From contig NZ_OZ034992.1 of the NCBI RefSeq assembly GCF_964030925.1, positions 1,798,001-1,862,000 on the forward strand: 64,000 nt of DNA. Reading direction: 5' to 3'. The position numbers and the translations under genes were made by a program. A model generated the notes under the pieces. That model searched no databases, was not told the DNA's origin, and saw nothing but the letters and a program-made list of their open reading frames with translations. Origin of the DNA: Spiroplasma_E sp902809815. GTDB lineage: Bacteria; Bacillota_I; Bacilli_A; Mycoplasmatales; VBWQ01. Of this stretch, positions 21,128 through 32,890 are shown in pieces; within the stretch, counting starts at the first letter, position 1, and each line of letters opens with the position of its first letter.

Positions 21128-21836
21128 TTTTAATTGCGAATTTATAATAAAAAGGAGTTGTTGCCCTCATTGGTAGTCACTTTCTATTTTAAAAGTATCA
21201 TCCAAGGCAAAACTAATATCACTATAATAATTAAATTGTAATTTAAATCAATTATCACTAAGAAAACTATTCAAATTACTTTTAAAAGTATTTGAATATA
21301 AAGACACCTGATATTCATAAGTAATAAAAGAAAATATTTTTTGAGTAATGTTACTAATTTCTGAAGTTATATTTGGAAATAATTGACTGTCAACTTTAAT
21401 ATTAAGTAAACAAATGAAATTAAAATAATTGGTTTCAAACTTATCAAACTCGATAGCAAACTCTTTAGCAATTATTAATCTAAAATGTTCGACTTCTTTT
21501 TTTATACTTAAGTTTAAATTAAATTCAATTTGTTCATCTTTTTCAAGAAAAAAATTAAGTTTAATTTTTCGTACATGAATTGTTAAAAATCATATTAGTT
21601 GATCATCATAATATTTTTTATAACCGATATTGATCATTATAATTTCTATTTTTTTGTATATATAGGTTAGGACTTTATCATTAGTTAAGAGATTTTTTTA
21701 TCTTTACTAATAAGTTTTATAATAATAATAATAGCGGTTATAAATCTTAAATGTCATTCGTAACCATCTAATTGAAACCCTTTATTATGTTCAAATTTTA
21801 ATTTTAATCTTAAATTTTGTTCAAAAGACATATTCC
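21128..21836 (-). pseudogene. PRD/Mga-like regulator, middle fragment
   Basis: Lies between IS copies A and B. It reads FEQNLRLKLKFEHNKGFQLDGYEWHLRF near the right side, then after an internal frame loss MINIGYKKYYDD and a PRD-like stretch with FRLIIAKEFAIEF and ETNYFNFICLLNIKVD. PRD domains sense PTS phosphorylation in BglG/LicR/Mga-type regulators. The pieces line up with fragments on the far side of both IS copies. Confidence 0.65.
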
Positions 21837-22983
21837 GTAATTATTTTTTTGAAAAATCAAGTAATAATTTTAAAATTTATTTTATAATTTTGTTATTAAC
21901 AATAAATTTAGAAAAGTGTTGATAAAAATGATTTTTGAAAATTTAAAAAAATTAAAAAATGAAGAATTTTACAGATATTTTGGTATAAAACGTTTTCATT
22001 TTAATGAAATGTTAGAAAAATTAATTGAAATAGAAAAATTAGAAAAAAATAAAGGTCGAAAAAATAAACTTTCAGTAGAAGAAAGATTAATGATGACTTT
22101 ATTATACTGAAAAGAATATTATACTTTTTTTCAAATGAGTATTAAATCTAAAATGAGCCCATCAAGTTGTTTTCGAAATATTACTTGAGTAGAAAATAAA
22201 CTTAGTAACCACAAAGATTACCAATTTTTAAAAGAAAGATATAAATTAAAAATTGATAAAAAACAAGAAAATTCAAATGAATTTCAATTTTATTTAATTG
22301 ATTCAACTGAGATTGAAATTGAAAGACCAACTAAAAAAAACTACAGTTAGAATATTTTTCTGGTAAAAGTTGAATGTATTCTATAAAATTTCAAATTGTA
22401 TATGATTTTTTTAATAAAAAAATTGTTGATATTTTTGCTGATAATGGTAAAGTGCATGATTTTCAAATATTAAAAAATTCAAATCTTGAATTTTCAGAAA
22501 AAACAATAATTATTGGTGATTTAGGATATCAAGGTATACAAAATATTTATAAAAATACAATAATACCAATTAAAAGAACTAAAAATAAAAAATTAACTAA
22601 ACAAGAAAGAAAATACAATAAGATTGTATCTAAAATTAGAATTAAAGTTGAACATGTCTTTGCTTGATTGAAAAGATTCAAAATTTTAGTAAATAAATGT
22701 AGAAAATCTAAATTTAGACTTATGTACTTAAGATTTAACTTACTTTGTGAAATTTTTAATAAAATAAAACCATTAAAATAAAAAAAATATTAAAAATATT
22801 TTTTTAAAATTTAAATTTTTATCGAGTTAATATAAAAATATTATTAACAATTTTTTGTTTAAAATGTAAACTCATTTTTTAAACTATTTTTTCAAAAAAT
22901 ATTTATTTCTATATTCAATAACACTAAATAGTTTTAAAACAATTTTATTGACAATTAATTAAATTTAATTACGGAATATGTCC
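21837..22983 (+). mobile_element. IS5-family insertion sequence, copy B
   Basis: Complete copy in opposite orientation to copy A, with the same terminal repeats. It splits the N-terminal HTH part of the regulator from the middle part. Confidence 0.9.
21916..22781 (+). CDS. IS5-family transposase (two frames, -1 frameshift)
   Basis: Same protein as in copy A. Frame one stops at 22348-22350. The A8 run at about 22333-22340 allows a -1 shift into the frame that ends at 22779-22781. Both halves are intact, so this copy could be active. Confidence 0.85.
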
Positions 22984-23375
22984 AAAGAAAAAGTTATTCA
23001 AGTAAATAATGTCTTTTTTTAAATTATACTTATTTGTGTTACTTATATTGATAAGTCACTCACTACTTAAATATTTTTTTGTCATACACATATTAAGAAC
23101 AAATTACTCATTCTAACAAAAGGATATTCATTGGATATGTGGATAAACTGTGTAAGCAAAGTATTTATTGCTATTATTTCATTGTCACCATTAATTACAA
23201 AGTAATCTTGCTTTCTGGAAATATTACAATTACTAATTTTTATTAACATTGTATTAATAAAAGTAATATTTCTTTGTAAAGTTCGAAATGTAACATTAAA
23301 TTTTTCCATTAGAAATGCTATATTAACCGAACAAGAATACTGAAAATATTTTAATATTTCAATGATACGCCACAT
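22984..23375 (-). pseudogene. PRD/Mga-like regulator, N-terminal HTH fragment
   Basis: Starts at ATG 23375. It holds a helix-turn-helix (VNIAFLMEKFNVTFRTLQRN) of the HTH_11/Mga type, followed by a winged-helix-like stretch. The frame stops at 23067, and a second frame (NTNKYNLKKDIIYLNNFFF) leads into IS copy B. The whole gene was probably 450-500 residues. Confidence 0.65.
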
Positions 23376-23488
23376 TAAAACTGCCCCCGTTATCCTAATT
23401 GAAAGATTAAATGAGATTTTCCTTTTCAAAAAATAAAATAGTCACCTTTTGAGTCACAAAATTATTGTTCTTAAATTATTTTTATATG

Positions 23489-24328
23489 TTATAATGCTTG
23501 CCAAATAAATAGCATTCTTCATTTATTATTAATATCTTTAATAAATTTGTAATTATATTGTGATAAATACTTTTTAATAAGAATAGTTAGTGCTTCTTTT
23601 TGATCAAAACCAAATTCAAATGCTAATAAAAAAGATTTTTCTAAAACTGCATGACATTGTTGAAAAATTACTTCGTAAAAATATAATCCTTTATGATCAG
23701 CAAATAAAGCTAATTTTGGTTCATATTGTAAATTATGTTTTGAAAAAGTATTTGCTGTCTCATCAATATATGGTGGATTTGAAACAATAATATTAAATTT
23801 ATGATTTTTAAGATTTGTAAATATATCGCTTTCAACAAAATTAATATTTTTTAGGTTAAAATTATCATTATTAATCTTAGCAATAGTTAATGCATCTTTA
23901 CTAATATCACTTGCTACTATATTTCAATTAGGTTTCTTTAACGCTAAACTAATAGCAATAGCACCACTGCCTGTCCCTAAATCTAATACTTTTAAATTAT
24001 CATTATTAAAAATGTTTTGCGCATAGACAAAAACATTTTTAACTAGTTCTTCAGTTTCATTACGAGGAATTAATACTCTATTATCAACAACAAACTTATG
24101 ATCAAGAAATCATTGATAACCAATAATATATTGTAAAGGATAACCAGCAACAAATTTTTTAACTAGTTGTAAATATGATTCTAAAAAATCTATTGCTATT
24201 GTTTGACTAAGATTTGCATATAATCAAGATAAATCTTTATTAATAAACTTTAATAAAATTATCTTATTAATTTGTTCATTTTTTTTATTAATTTTTTTTG
24301 CTAATAAAAGATAATCTCTATAAGTCAT
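23489..24328 (-). CDS. prmC: Release factor N5-glutamine methyltransferase
   Basis: 279 residues. It methylates the GGQ Gln of release factor 1. The SAM-binding motif DLGTGSGAIAI is at 116-126 and the catalytic NPPY at 184-187, preceded by IPRNETEELV. Several TGA codons are Trp. It follows prfA with one membrane-protein gene between, the usual pairing. Confidence 0.93.
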
Positions 24329-24354
24329 TAATTTATACTCCAAAAATAAATATT

Positions 24355-24756
24355 TTATTGAAAATTAATAAATGAATTATTATTTCTTGAAGTTTTTTTT
24401 ATTAAATTATTAACAACGAGAATTAAAACAATAATACTAAAAATAAATAAAAAACTAATTGTTAATAAACAAATAATTGGAAAAAGAATAATGTAACTAC
24501 AAATACTAATAATAAAACCAAAATTATTAATATTATTACCATTAATATTTCGTAAAAATTCTAAATTTTTTCATAATAAATAATGAAAAATTAAACTAGA
24601 TGCACTAGCAAATCATAATGTTAAAACTAAAAATAAAATGTGAATAATACCATTACTAAAAGTTAATGTAATAAACGTTCCTAATGTCGCATATAAAAAA
24701 ATAACTGATATTAAAAACAAAATTTTTGTTCTAGAGTCTAAAATCTTAAAATCCAT
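24355..24756 (-). CDS. Hypothetical membrane protein
   Basis: 133 residues, four hydrophobic helices, between prfA and prmC on the same strand with short gaps (17 and 26 bp). It is almost certainly co-transcribed with them. No family recognised. Confidence 0.65.
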
Positions 24757-24773
24757 AATAATTTCTTCCTTTT

Positions 24774-25871
24774 TTACTTTAATACTGTAATATTTTCATC
24801 AATATTTTCTAATTTTTCTTTTTGTTCACTACTAATTAAAGCAATAATAATTTCATCAATATTACCTTCCATAATACGATCTAACTTTAATAAAGATAAT
24901 CCAATTCGATGATCGGTTACTCTATTTTGTGGATAATTGTATGTTCTAATTTTTTCTGAACGATCACCGCTACCAACAGCTGTTTTTCTTAAATTACCAA
25001 TTCTTCCCTGTTCTTCTTCAACTTTTTTTTCATAAAGTTTAGCTCTTAATACCCGCATTGCTTTATCTTTATTATCATGTTGACTTCGTCCGTCCTGTGA
25101 AGTTACAACAACACCTGTTGGAATATGAGTAATTCTAATTGCTGAATCGGTAGTATTAACATGTTGACCACCAGCACCACTAGAACGATAAGTATCAATT
25201 CTTAAATCAGAATTATTTATTTTAATTTCAACTTCATTAACTTCTGGCAATACAGCAACCGTTGCAATTGAAGTATGAACTCGTCCTTGTGATTCGGTTT
25301 TTGGAACTCTCTGAACACGATGTCCACCAGCTTCAAACTTTAATTTAGCAAATACATGTTTACCTTTAATCATAAAAGCAATATAACTAAATCCACCATT
25401 TATTGCTTCTTTTGCTTCAATAGTTTCAATTTTTCATCGTTGAATTTCACAATACTTACTATACATACGATATAAATCACCAGCAAAAATATTTGCTTCA
25501 TCGCCACCAACAGCTCCTCTAATTTCAATAATAACATTTTTATCATCATTTATATCTTTAGGAATTAGTGTTAGTTTTAATTCATTTTCTGCTTTTTCTA
25601 ATTCTATTTCATTTGCTTTAATATCTGTTTTAAGCATTTCACAAAGTTCTTGTTCCTGTTCGGTTGCTAATGCCTTTTTTGCTTCAATAATTTCTTTGTT
25701 AATTTTTTCATATTTTCAATATTGTTCAATAATTGGTTCTAATCTACTATGTTCTTTTGTTAATTCAGTGTATTTATCACGAGGAATTAATTCGGGATTT
25801 TCTAATTGCTTTTCAATTTCACTATATTTTTTAGTAAGTTGCATTAACTGTTCTAATGTTTTTTCATTCAT
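24774..25871 (-). CDS. prfA: Peptide chain release factor 1
   Basis: 365 residues. It terminates translation at UAA and UAG. GGQ is at 234-236 in SSGAGGQHVNTTDSA. The anticodon-like region and the RF1 C-terminus (NYPQNRVTDHRIGLSL) are intact. RF1 alone suffices in an organism where UGA encodes Trp. No prfB is seen in the window. Two TGA-Trp codons lie inside. Confidence 0.96.
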
Positions 25872-25886
25872 AATATCACACCTGAT

Positions 25887-26477
25887 TTATCTATTCTGAT
25901 TATTTGTTAAGACGCGATGATGACTACGACATCGAGCTTCATATTGTTCTTGCGCACCAATTAAAATAATTTCATCATCATATCTAGCTTCCCGGCCATT
26001 AATAATACGTTGTGTTCTTGTTGCTGCTTTACCACATTTTACACAAACAGCATCTAATTTAGTTACAAATTCTGCTAAAGCTAATAATTCTTTAGTAACA
26101 GGAAATGGTTCACCACGAAAATCTTGATCTAAACCCGCAACAATAACTTGCTTATTTTGATTTGCTAATGTTTTAATCACTTCAATAATTGATGGTTTAA
26201 AAAATTGTACTTCATCAATTGCAACTGCTTCTATTTCTTTATCTATATGTTTTAATATTTGCATTGGATCATCAATTACTATCGCTGTGATAGATACTCC
26301 TTTATGACTTACTACTTTTTTAGCATCATAACGAATATCAACCTTGGGTTTAAAAACTAGCACTTTGCGTTTAGCATACTGTAAACGATTTATACGTCGC
26401 ATAAACTCTTCGGTTTTTCCAGCAAACATACAACCAGTAATTACTTCAATTCATCCCTCATTATAACGACTATACAT
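25887..26477 (-). CDS. tdk: Thymidine kinase
   Basis: 196 residues. It phosphorylates thymidine in the salvage pathway. P-loop GCMFAGKT at 15-22, Walker B-like AIDEVQFF, the lasso region with zinc-binding CVKCGKAAT and a later CRSHH. The start at 26477 gives the standard N-terminus (GWIEVITGCMF). It lies 15 bp upstream of prfA. Confidence 0.95.
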
Positions 26478-26501
26478 TTATATCCAACTCCATCTCTAAT
26501 T

Positions 26502-27527
26502 TTAATTGTTTGTTAATTCTGGTGATTTACTAGCAATTTTATCTAAACTATCAATCAATTTTTCAACTTCATTAATATTTTGTAAATATGCACCAGCTGC
26601 TGTCTGATGACCACCACCACCAAACTTTGCAATAGAATCATTAATTATTCATCTTGCACTACGAACACTAACTTTAATTTTACTATTCATTTGATCATAA
26701 GCAGCAATTAATCAAATTTTAATACCATCAATATTTGACATTACATTAACTTGGCTAGTTAAATCTTCTCTAGTTAAAACAACTTCGCCTTTAATATTTA
26801 ATATTTTATTTTGACTAATAATTTTTGTTTGTAAGTCAGTAATTATTTTATCGTTAAATATTATATAAGCAACACCATTATCAGTAATTTTAAAATTTGA
26901 TAATATATATCCTTTCAATCTTGCGATTTTTAAATTTTGAATATATAAACTTTGATATAAGTCTAATAAATTAAAATTTTGTTTAACTAAAAAACTAGCA
27001 ACCTGAAAAGTTTCTTCATTAACAGAGCGATACAAAAATCTACCAGAATCAGTAACTAAACCAAGAAATAAATCTCTAGCTGCTAAAGCAGAAACTTTTA
27101 AATTCAATACTTGTGCTCATTTTGCCACTACTTGGCAAGCAGCAGAAGCCTTTTCTTCAATTAAATCAATATCACCATATTTATCAACAATTGGATGATG
27201 ATCAATTTTAATTATCTTTTTTCCTTCTTCTCAAAATTGACCACTAATTCGTTCGCGATTAGCTGTATCAGTGACTATTACTAGTGCATTTTCATAATCT
27301 TCTTTTTTAACAAAAGTTGGTTGTGGAAATAATGATGCCATATGTTCATTTGTTTCGCCTGGAACAAGTACTTTTTTATTTTGAAAATTATCTTCAATAA
27401 TTTTTTTTAATCCTCATTGTGAACCCAAAGCATCTCCATCAGGATTAATATGACGATGAATAATAATTGGATTACTGATTTTTATTAATTCATAAATTGC
27501 TTGTGCTTCTTTTTTAAACTTATTCAT
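26502..27527 (-). CDS. nrnA: DHH-family phosphoesterase (NrnA-like)
   Basis: 341 residues. NrnA proteins degrade nanoRNA and dephosphorylate pAp. The DHH domain shows HINPDGDALGS (26-36), DTANRERISG and IDHHP (108-112). The DHHA1 domain ends with FGGGGHQTAAGAY. TGA codons are Trp. It lies 24 bp upstream of tdk. The oligoribonuclease/pAp role is inferred from family. Confidence 0.9.
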
Positions 27528-27541
27528 ATTATATATCCTTT

Positions 27542-29512
27542 CTATCATGTACCAATTAATTGCTTTGTTTCATCATCAAAAACAAAAATTGAATTTTTAG
27601 TAATACTAATTCAACCAACAGTTCCCACTTCTAAATTATCATTATTATTTGTTAAAACTTCAAATTGTTCTGATTTAGTAGTTTCAACCAATAAATATGC
27701 TTTTTTATCATCAACTTTAGTAATATTTTTAATAACACCATTAATAATAATTGAATTTTTTAAAAAAGTAAATCGTGGTTTCTTTGCACTAAACAAAATG
27801 GCATTTGATTTAAAAGCAATAGTAGAAGCAGTTTTAACATCAAACTTACCTAAATTTACATTATAAAAATATAAATTATGAGCATTTCATTCTCCCTTTG
27901 CAATATTAATATGCTGTTCATTTATTTCTTTCAATAAATTTAAAGATAATGGTTTATCAGTGATTTCACTAACATTTCCTTGTTGAATAATTATTTCATT
28001 TTCAATAACAGTAACATTAGTCGCTAATAAATTAATATCAAGTTGATTATTAGTTGTAAAAATAATAATTATTTTCAAAAATTTTTGTAATTTTTTAATT
28101 CAATTTGCTAATTGTTCTTTATTATCAACATTTAAAAGTTCAAATGGGTTATGCAAAATTAAAATTTTAGTAGGTACAATTAATTGTTGAATGATTTTTA
28201 TTATTTGTCGCTCTACTATTGTTAATTGTGTTAAACGTAGTGACAATAAATGACTTAGTTCTAAATGTTTAAATATCATAACAATATTTTCACTAATTAA
28301 ATCACGGACATCAATTAACTGTGAATATAAAGTTTGTAATTGTTGTTGATATGTTTCTTTATCTTGTAACTGTGGATTTTTTAAAATTTTATCATGATAA
28401 ATTTTAATTTCATCTTTAATATTTTTTAAAAGTAAATGCATTTCATCTGGTAAAAGTTGCATTGCCACAAAATCTTGTTTCATATTAAATTTAATTCTTT
28501 GTACTTCTGCTAAGTCAATTCACTGGTCTAAAATTTGATCAATTTGACTACGAGTACATTTAATTTGTTGATATGAAACTAAATGATTAAGTTCGCTATT
28601 AAAATTTTGATTATGATTGTTACAAGTTTTTAACATAGTTCTAATTTCACTTCTAGTAGTACTAATCTCCCTATTTAAATAATTATTTATTTCTTTAATA
28701 ACAAAACTAATTTCTCGTAGTTGAAATTCTCATTTTCTTTCTTTTGGTGGATTACATCCACAAAAACATGGTCCCACTAAACTTTCTAAACTAGAAATAC
28801 GATCTTGCAAAGATTGTAAAAATAATAAGTTATTATTTGCAATAATATTTTTTTCTTCGGCAGTGAATTTTTTAATTAGAATATCTGTTAATTTTTCACT
28901 TCCAGCAAAATTAAATTTCTCTTGAGCAAAGTTTTTATGAAAATGATTAATTTGATATTGATATTCTTTAATAAAATTATTACGAGTGCTTTGTGTTTCA
29001 TTAATAAAATTTTTAATAATATTAATTAATTTTTCTTTAAAATAACCACTGTCTAAATTTAAACCTGTATTTTTTAAGTTTTCAATATCAGTCTTAATTT
29101 TTTGATTAATATTGCTTATTTCTTGTAAAAAGGGTTTATTAGTAATTGCTGTTCTTGCTAAGTTACGTTGAATACTAAATAATTTATTTCAACTCTGTAA
29201 ATGCATACTAACATAAGCCATTTTTCGTTCAAAACCAATACTATTATAAGTAACATCAATATCATCAATTAAAATTTTACCCTCCATAATAGCAGAAGAA
29301 CCTGCTAGAGCATTAATTAATTTTTCAATATTATCTTCATCATTACTAAAAATTGCCAAGCAACTAGGATATTTTCCTTCAAAACTTCAATCTTTTACGG
29401 CTTTTTCAACGGATAAATTAATAATACTAAAATTAAAGTTACTAGTTTGCTCAGTATTATATCTAATACCTTTACTTATTACCAATTTATTAAAATCAGA
29501 TGATTTTTCCAT
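27542..29512 (-). CDS. Degenerate ABC-ATPase-like protein with coiled-coil insert
   Basis: 656 residues. The frame follows an import-type ABC ATPase but has lost catalysis. Where Walker A should lie it reads IFSNDEDNIEKLINALAG. About 300 residues of Gln/Lys/Asn-rich coiled coil are inserted after the first part and contain a Cys cluster (CFCGC). The signature position reads LTIVERQIIKI, Walker B reads KILILHNPF (no Asp-Glu), and the switch His is Asn (FTTNNQLD). A C-terminal region (about 560-656) resembles the TOBE beta domains of MalK/UgpC proteins. It is 14 bp upstream of nrnA. It may be a regulatory or structural relative of sugar-ABC ATPases. Confidence 0.6.
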
Positions 29513-29650
29513 AAAACCATTCCCTACCTTAAAGTTTTTTATTTCATATACTATTAAAATTATATTCTATATTTATTGGGTTGTATACATACAATATTTT
29601 AACTTAATTAATGGTAAATATGTCTGTAAATAATTTTATTTTTAGAGTAT

Positions 29651-29677
29651 AAAAAAAAGAAACTATTATTAGTTTCT
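29651..29677 (-). terminator. Terminator after rpmE
   Basis: Hairpin agaaact / agtttct followed by eight T on the minus strand, 14 bp beyond the rpmE stop. It separates rpmE from the ABC-like gene downstream. Confidence 0.75.
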
Positions 29678-29690
29678 AGTTTAATTAAAA

Positions 29691-30020
29691 TTATTTTTTA
29701 ACTTGTTTAGTATCAGTTAGTTTTAGAACATCTTTTGCTGTTTCTAATACAATAGTTTTAGTATTTTGTGGTTTTGCTTTGTTTATTTCAACAGTTTTTG
29801 ATTTTGTTTCAACTTGTTTGCTTGCTTTTGTATTAAAGCGTTCAACTCTTCCTTTTGCTGAAACAAATGATTGTTTTCCAGTATAAAATGGATGACAACT
29901 TGAACATGTATCAACACGGATTTCTTTACCCTTAGTTGAACCACTTATAAAATTATTGCTACATGTTATACATGTTACTTTAGTTTGAAAATACTCTGGA
30001 TGGATGCTTGCTTTTGCCAT
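29691..30020 (-). CDS. rpmE: 50S ribosomal protein L31 with C-terminal extension
   Basis: 109 residues, about 30-40 longer than usual. The L31 core (1-75) has four zinc-ligand Cys (17, 20, 39, 42) in CITC and CSSC, then HPFYTGKQ and GRVERFNTK. The tail is Lys/Thr-rich and not part of the family core. Start ATG 30020 follows gaggtg. Confidence 0.95.
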   Translation of the reverse strand: MAKASIHPEYFQTKVTCITCSNNFISGSTKGKEIRVDTCSSCHPFYTGKQSFVSAKGRVERFNTKASKQVETKSKTVEINKAKPQNTKTIVLETAKDVLKLTDTKQVKK

Positions 30021-30298
30021 GGTTTCACCTCACTTATAAAATTACTATTAATAAAAAGTACTTAAAAATAATATCATTAACAATATAAAAAAGCAAATAA
30101 ATATTAATGATAGATAAAGTTTTTATTTTGATAGATTATGTTGTAAAAATGTGTTCTAATTCAATTAACTAGATATCATGAATTTTATTTTTTTTAAATT
30201 ATATATTCTATTGAAATCTAAAACTTAAAAATTGTTTTTATATGAATAAAAAAATATTATTTACATAACTAATACATTTTTCAGTTAATTAAATACAA
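30021..30298. promoter_or_regulatory. Intergenic region upstream of rpmE
   Basis: AT-rich. It contains the promoter of rpmE and ends at IS copy C. No gene seen. Confidence 0.45.
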
Positions 30299-31456
30299 GA
30301 CATATTCCGTAATTAAATTTTTTAAAAGTCAATTAATAATTTTAAAATTTATTTTATAATTTTGTTATTAACAATAAATTTAGAAAAGTGTTGATAAAAA
30401 TGATTTTTGAAAATTTAAAAAAATTAAAAAATGAAGAATTTTACAGATATTTTGGTATAAAACGTTTTCATTTTAATGAAATGTTAGAAAAATTAATTGA
30501 AATAGAAAAATTAGAAAAAAATAAAGGTCGAAAAAATAAACTTTCAGTAGAAGAAAGATTAATGATGACTTTATTATACTGAAAAGAATATTATACTTTT
30601 TTTTCAAATGAGTATTAAATCTAAAATGAGCCCATCAAGTTGTTTTCGAAATATTACTTGAGTAGAAAATAAACTTAGTAACCACAAAGATTACCAATTT
30701 TTAAAAGAAAGATATAAATTAAAAATTGATAAAAAACAAGAAAATTCAAATGAATTTCAATTTTATTTAATTGATTCAACTGAGATTGAAATTGAAAGAC
30801 CAACTAAAAAAAACTACAGTTAGAATATTTTTCTGGTAAAAGTTGAATGTATTCTATAAAATTTCAAATTGTATATGATTTTTTTAATAAAAAAATTGTT
30901 GATATTTTTGCTGATAATGGTAAAGTGCATGATTTTCAAATATTAAAAAATTCAAATCTTGAATTTTCAGAAAAAACAATAATTATTGGTGATTTAGGAT
31001 ATCAAGGTATACAAAATATTTATAAAAATACAATAATACCAATTAAAAGAACTAAAAATAAAAAATTAACTAAACAAGAAAGAAAATACAATAAGATTGT
31101 ATCTAAAATTAGAATTAAAGTTGAACATGTCTTTGCTTGATTGAAAAGATTCAAAATTTTAGTAAATAAATGTAGAAAATCTAAATTTAGACTTATGTAC
31201 TTAAGATTTAACTTACTTTGTGAAATTTTTAATAAAATAAAACCATTAAAATAAAAAAAATATTAAAAATATTTTTTTAAAATTTAAATTTTTATCGAGT
31301 TAATATAAAAATATTATTAACAATTTTTTGTTTAAAATGTAAACTCATTTTTTAAACTATTTTTTCAAAAAATATTTATTTCTATATTCAATAACACTAA
31401 ATAGTTTTAAAACAATTTTATTGACAATTAATTAAATTTAATTACGGAATATGTCC
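30299..31456 (+). mobile_element. IS5-family insertion sequence, copy C
   Basis: Complete ends, same inverted repeats as copies A, B and D. Its right end supplies the ATG that now starts the fragment at 31451. Confidence 0.9.
30388..31254 (+). pseudogene. IS5-family transposase, inactivated copy
   Basis: Same transposase as in the other copies, but a T run at about 30597-30604 has eight T instead of seven. This shifts the frame after YWKEYYTFF and breaks the first half, separate from the normal -1 site further on. Copies A, B and D lack this insertion. Confidence 0.8.
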
Positions 31457-31675
31457 ATTATAACTATTAGCATTAATAATGAAATTAGAACTATAAAAGA
31501 TAAAATTAATTGATTATTAAAACAAGATTTAAGTCATGAAATTAAAAATATAATTAAACAAATTAAAAATGAAAAAGATTTACAAAATTATATATTAAAA
31601 ATCAAAGAAAATTTAAGTTTAGAACTTATATTAAAAATCAAAGAAAATAATATTTTTGAAAAAAATAATATGTAA
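31451..31675 (+). CDS. Fragment of a charged protein started in an IS end
   Basis: 74 residues, Lys/Ile/Asn-rich and helical. The ATG is in the last bases of IS copy C, so the original N-terminus is lost. It precedes the ribbon-helix-helix gene and may be the end of a plasmid partition or replication protein, but there is no motif to prove it. Confidence 0.45.
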
Positions 31676-31769
31676 TTATTATTTATTTAATATTTAATGA
31701 ATATTTATTTATAATATATTTATTATTTAAGTATTAATTAAATAATATTTATTTAAAAAGGAGGAAAAT

Positions 31770-32048
31770 ATGAAAGACATTAATTTAAATTTGGATGCTT
31801 TTGAAATTTTAAAACCCAATAAACAAGAAAAAAATAACTTAATAGGTGTAGAATTAAATGACAATAGCTTTAAAGAAAAAGTTTCTTTAAATATGATTAA
31901 TAACGGCAATAAAAATAAAAATAAAGTAATTAAGACATTTATGTTACCACAAGAAACTGTTGATAAAATTAATAAAATCGCAAAACTTAAATCTACAACA
32001 TATTCACAAGTAATAGTTGATTTAGTAAATTTGGTAAAACTTAATTAA
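31770..32048 (+). CDS. Ribbon-helix-helix DNA-binding protein
   Basis: 92 residues. A disordered N-terminal half is followed by an RHH/CopG-like fold at about 53-92 (KTFMLPQETVDKINKIAK then TYSQVIVDLVNLV). Strong ribosome site aaggagg. Such proteins act as plasmid partition or copy-control repressors. Located among mobile-element fragments. Confidence 0.65.
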   Translation: MKDINLNLDAFEILKPNKQEKNNLIGVELNDNSFKEKVSLNMINNGNKNKNKVIKTFMLPQETVDKINKIAKLKSTTYSQVIVDLVNLVKLN

Positions 32049-32455
32049 ATTATTAAAATCAAATAATTATATTTATTTCATGAATAACAGCAAACCAAAT
32101 AATAATGAATATAAATATGTTTAATAACTTAAAAAAACAAAAAATAGATATAATTTTATCAATAAAAAACATTAATAAATAATTTAAAATTAATTTTAAA
32201 AAGAAAATACTTAATAAGTTATTTCTTATTTTTGGAGGAAAAACAAAATATGAGTGAAAACAAGGGAGATTGTCAAAAATCCGGAATAAATTAAATCTTA
32301 TATAGTCTTATTATTATGTTAGACAAGAAATAATTTGGATTTTTATGAAATTGTATTTAAATAATATAATTTTTTTAACTTAAATGCAACTAAAATACTT
32401 AAAATTAAATTTAGTAAGTACTAAACTTTTAAAGTAAATTAAGGAGATTTTAAAA
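32049..32455. other. Gene-poor stretch with tiny ORF remnants
   Basis: Two very short frames are seen: a 14-codon ORF at about 32082, and a 13-codon ORF at about 32250 with a good ribosome site (ggagg) that reads MSENKGDCQKSGIN. They look like decayed plasmid or phage genes. Confidence 0.35.
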
Positions 32456-32890
32456 ATGAAACTTAAAAAATTACAGTTAATAACTGTATTAATATTTATT
32501 TTAACTATTTTAATTATGATTGCTGGACTATTATTACTAAGTTTATTTCATGGAAAAGAAGTAGTAACTACTAAAAATACAGAACCTTTAACATATGAAT
32601 ATAATGGTTTTACTTTATGAAGTAAATATAGTTGATATTACATATTAACTAATAACAATATTTGTTTTAAAAATTTTGGAAGTTATTATATTATTGATAA
32701 TTCTTATAATTATTCTTTATTATGGTTAAAAATTGCTATTATCTTTTCTACAATTGTAGTTCCAATTTTTATTTCTATAATTTTGTCATTAACATTCTTA
32801 ATTATTGGTTTAAAAAGAAAAATAAAAAATAATAATTTTTGAGATGCTATTGCAAATTGTGAAATAATAAGTAATTATTACATTCATTAA
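32456..32890 (+). CDS. Hypothetical two-helix membrane protein
   Basis: 144 residues. Membrane helices at about 7-32 and 95-120 flank an extracellular, Tyr/Asn-rich loop of about 60 residues with one Cys. Ribosome site aaggaga. It may belong to the mobile segment around it; no family recognised. Confidence 0.6.
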
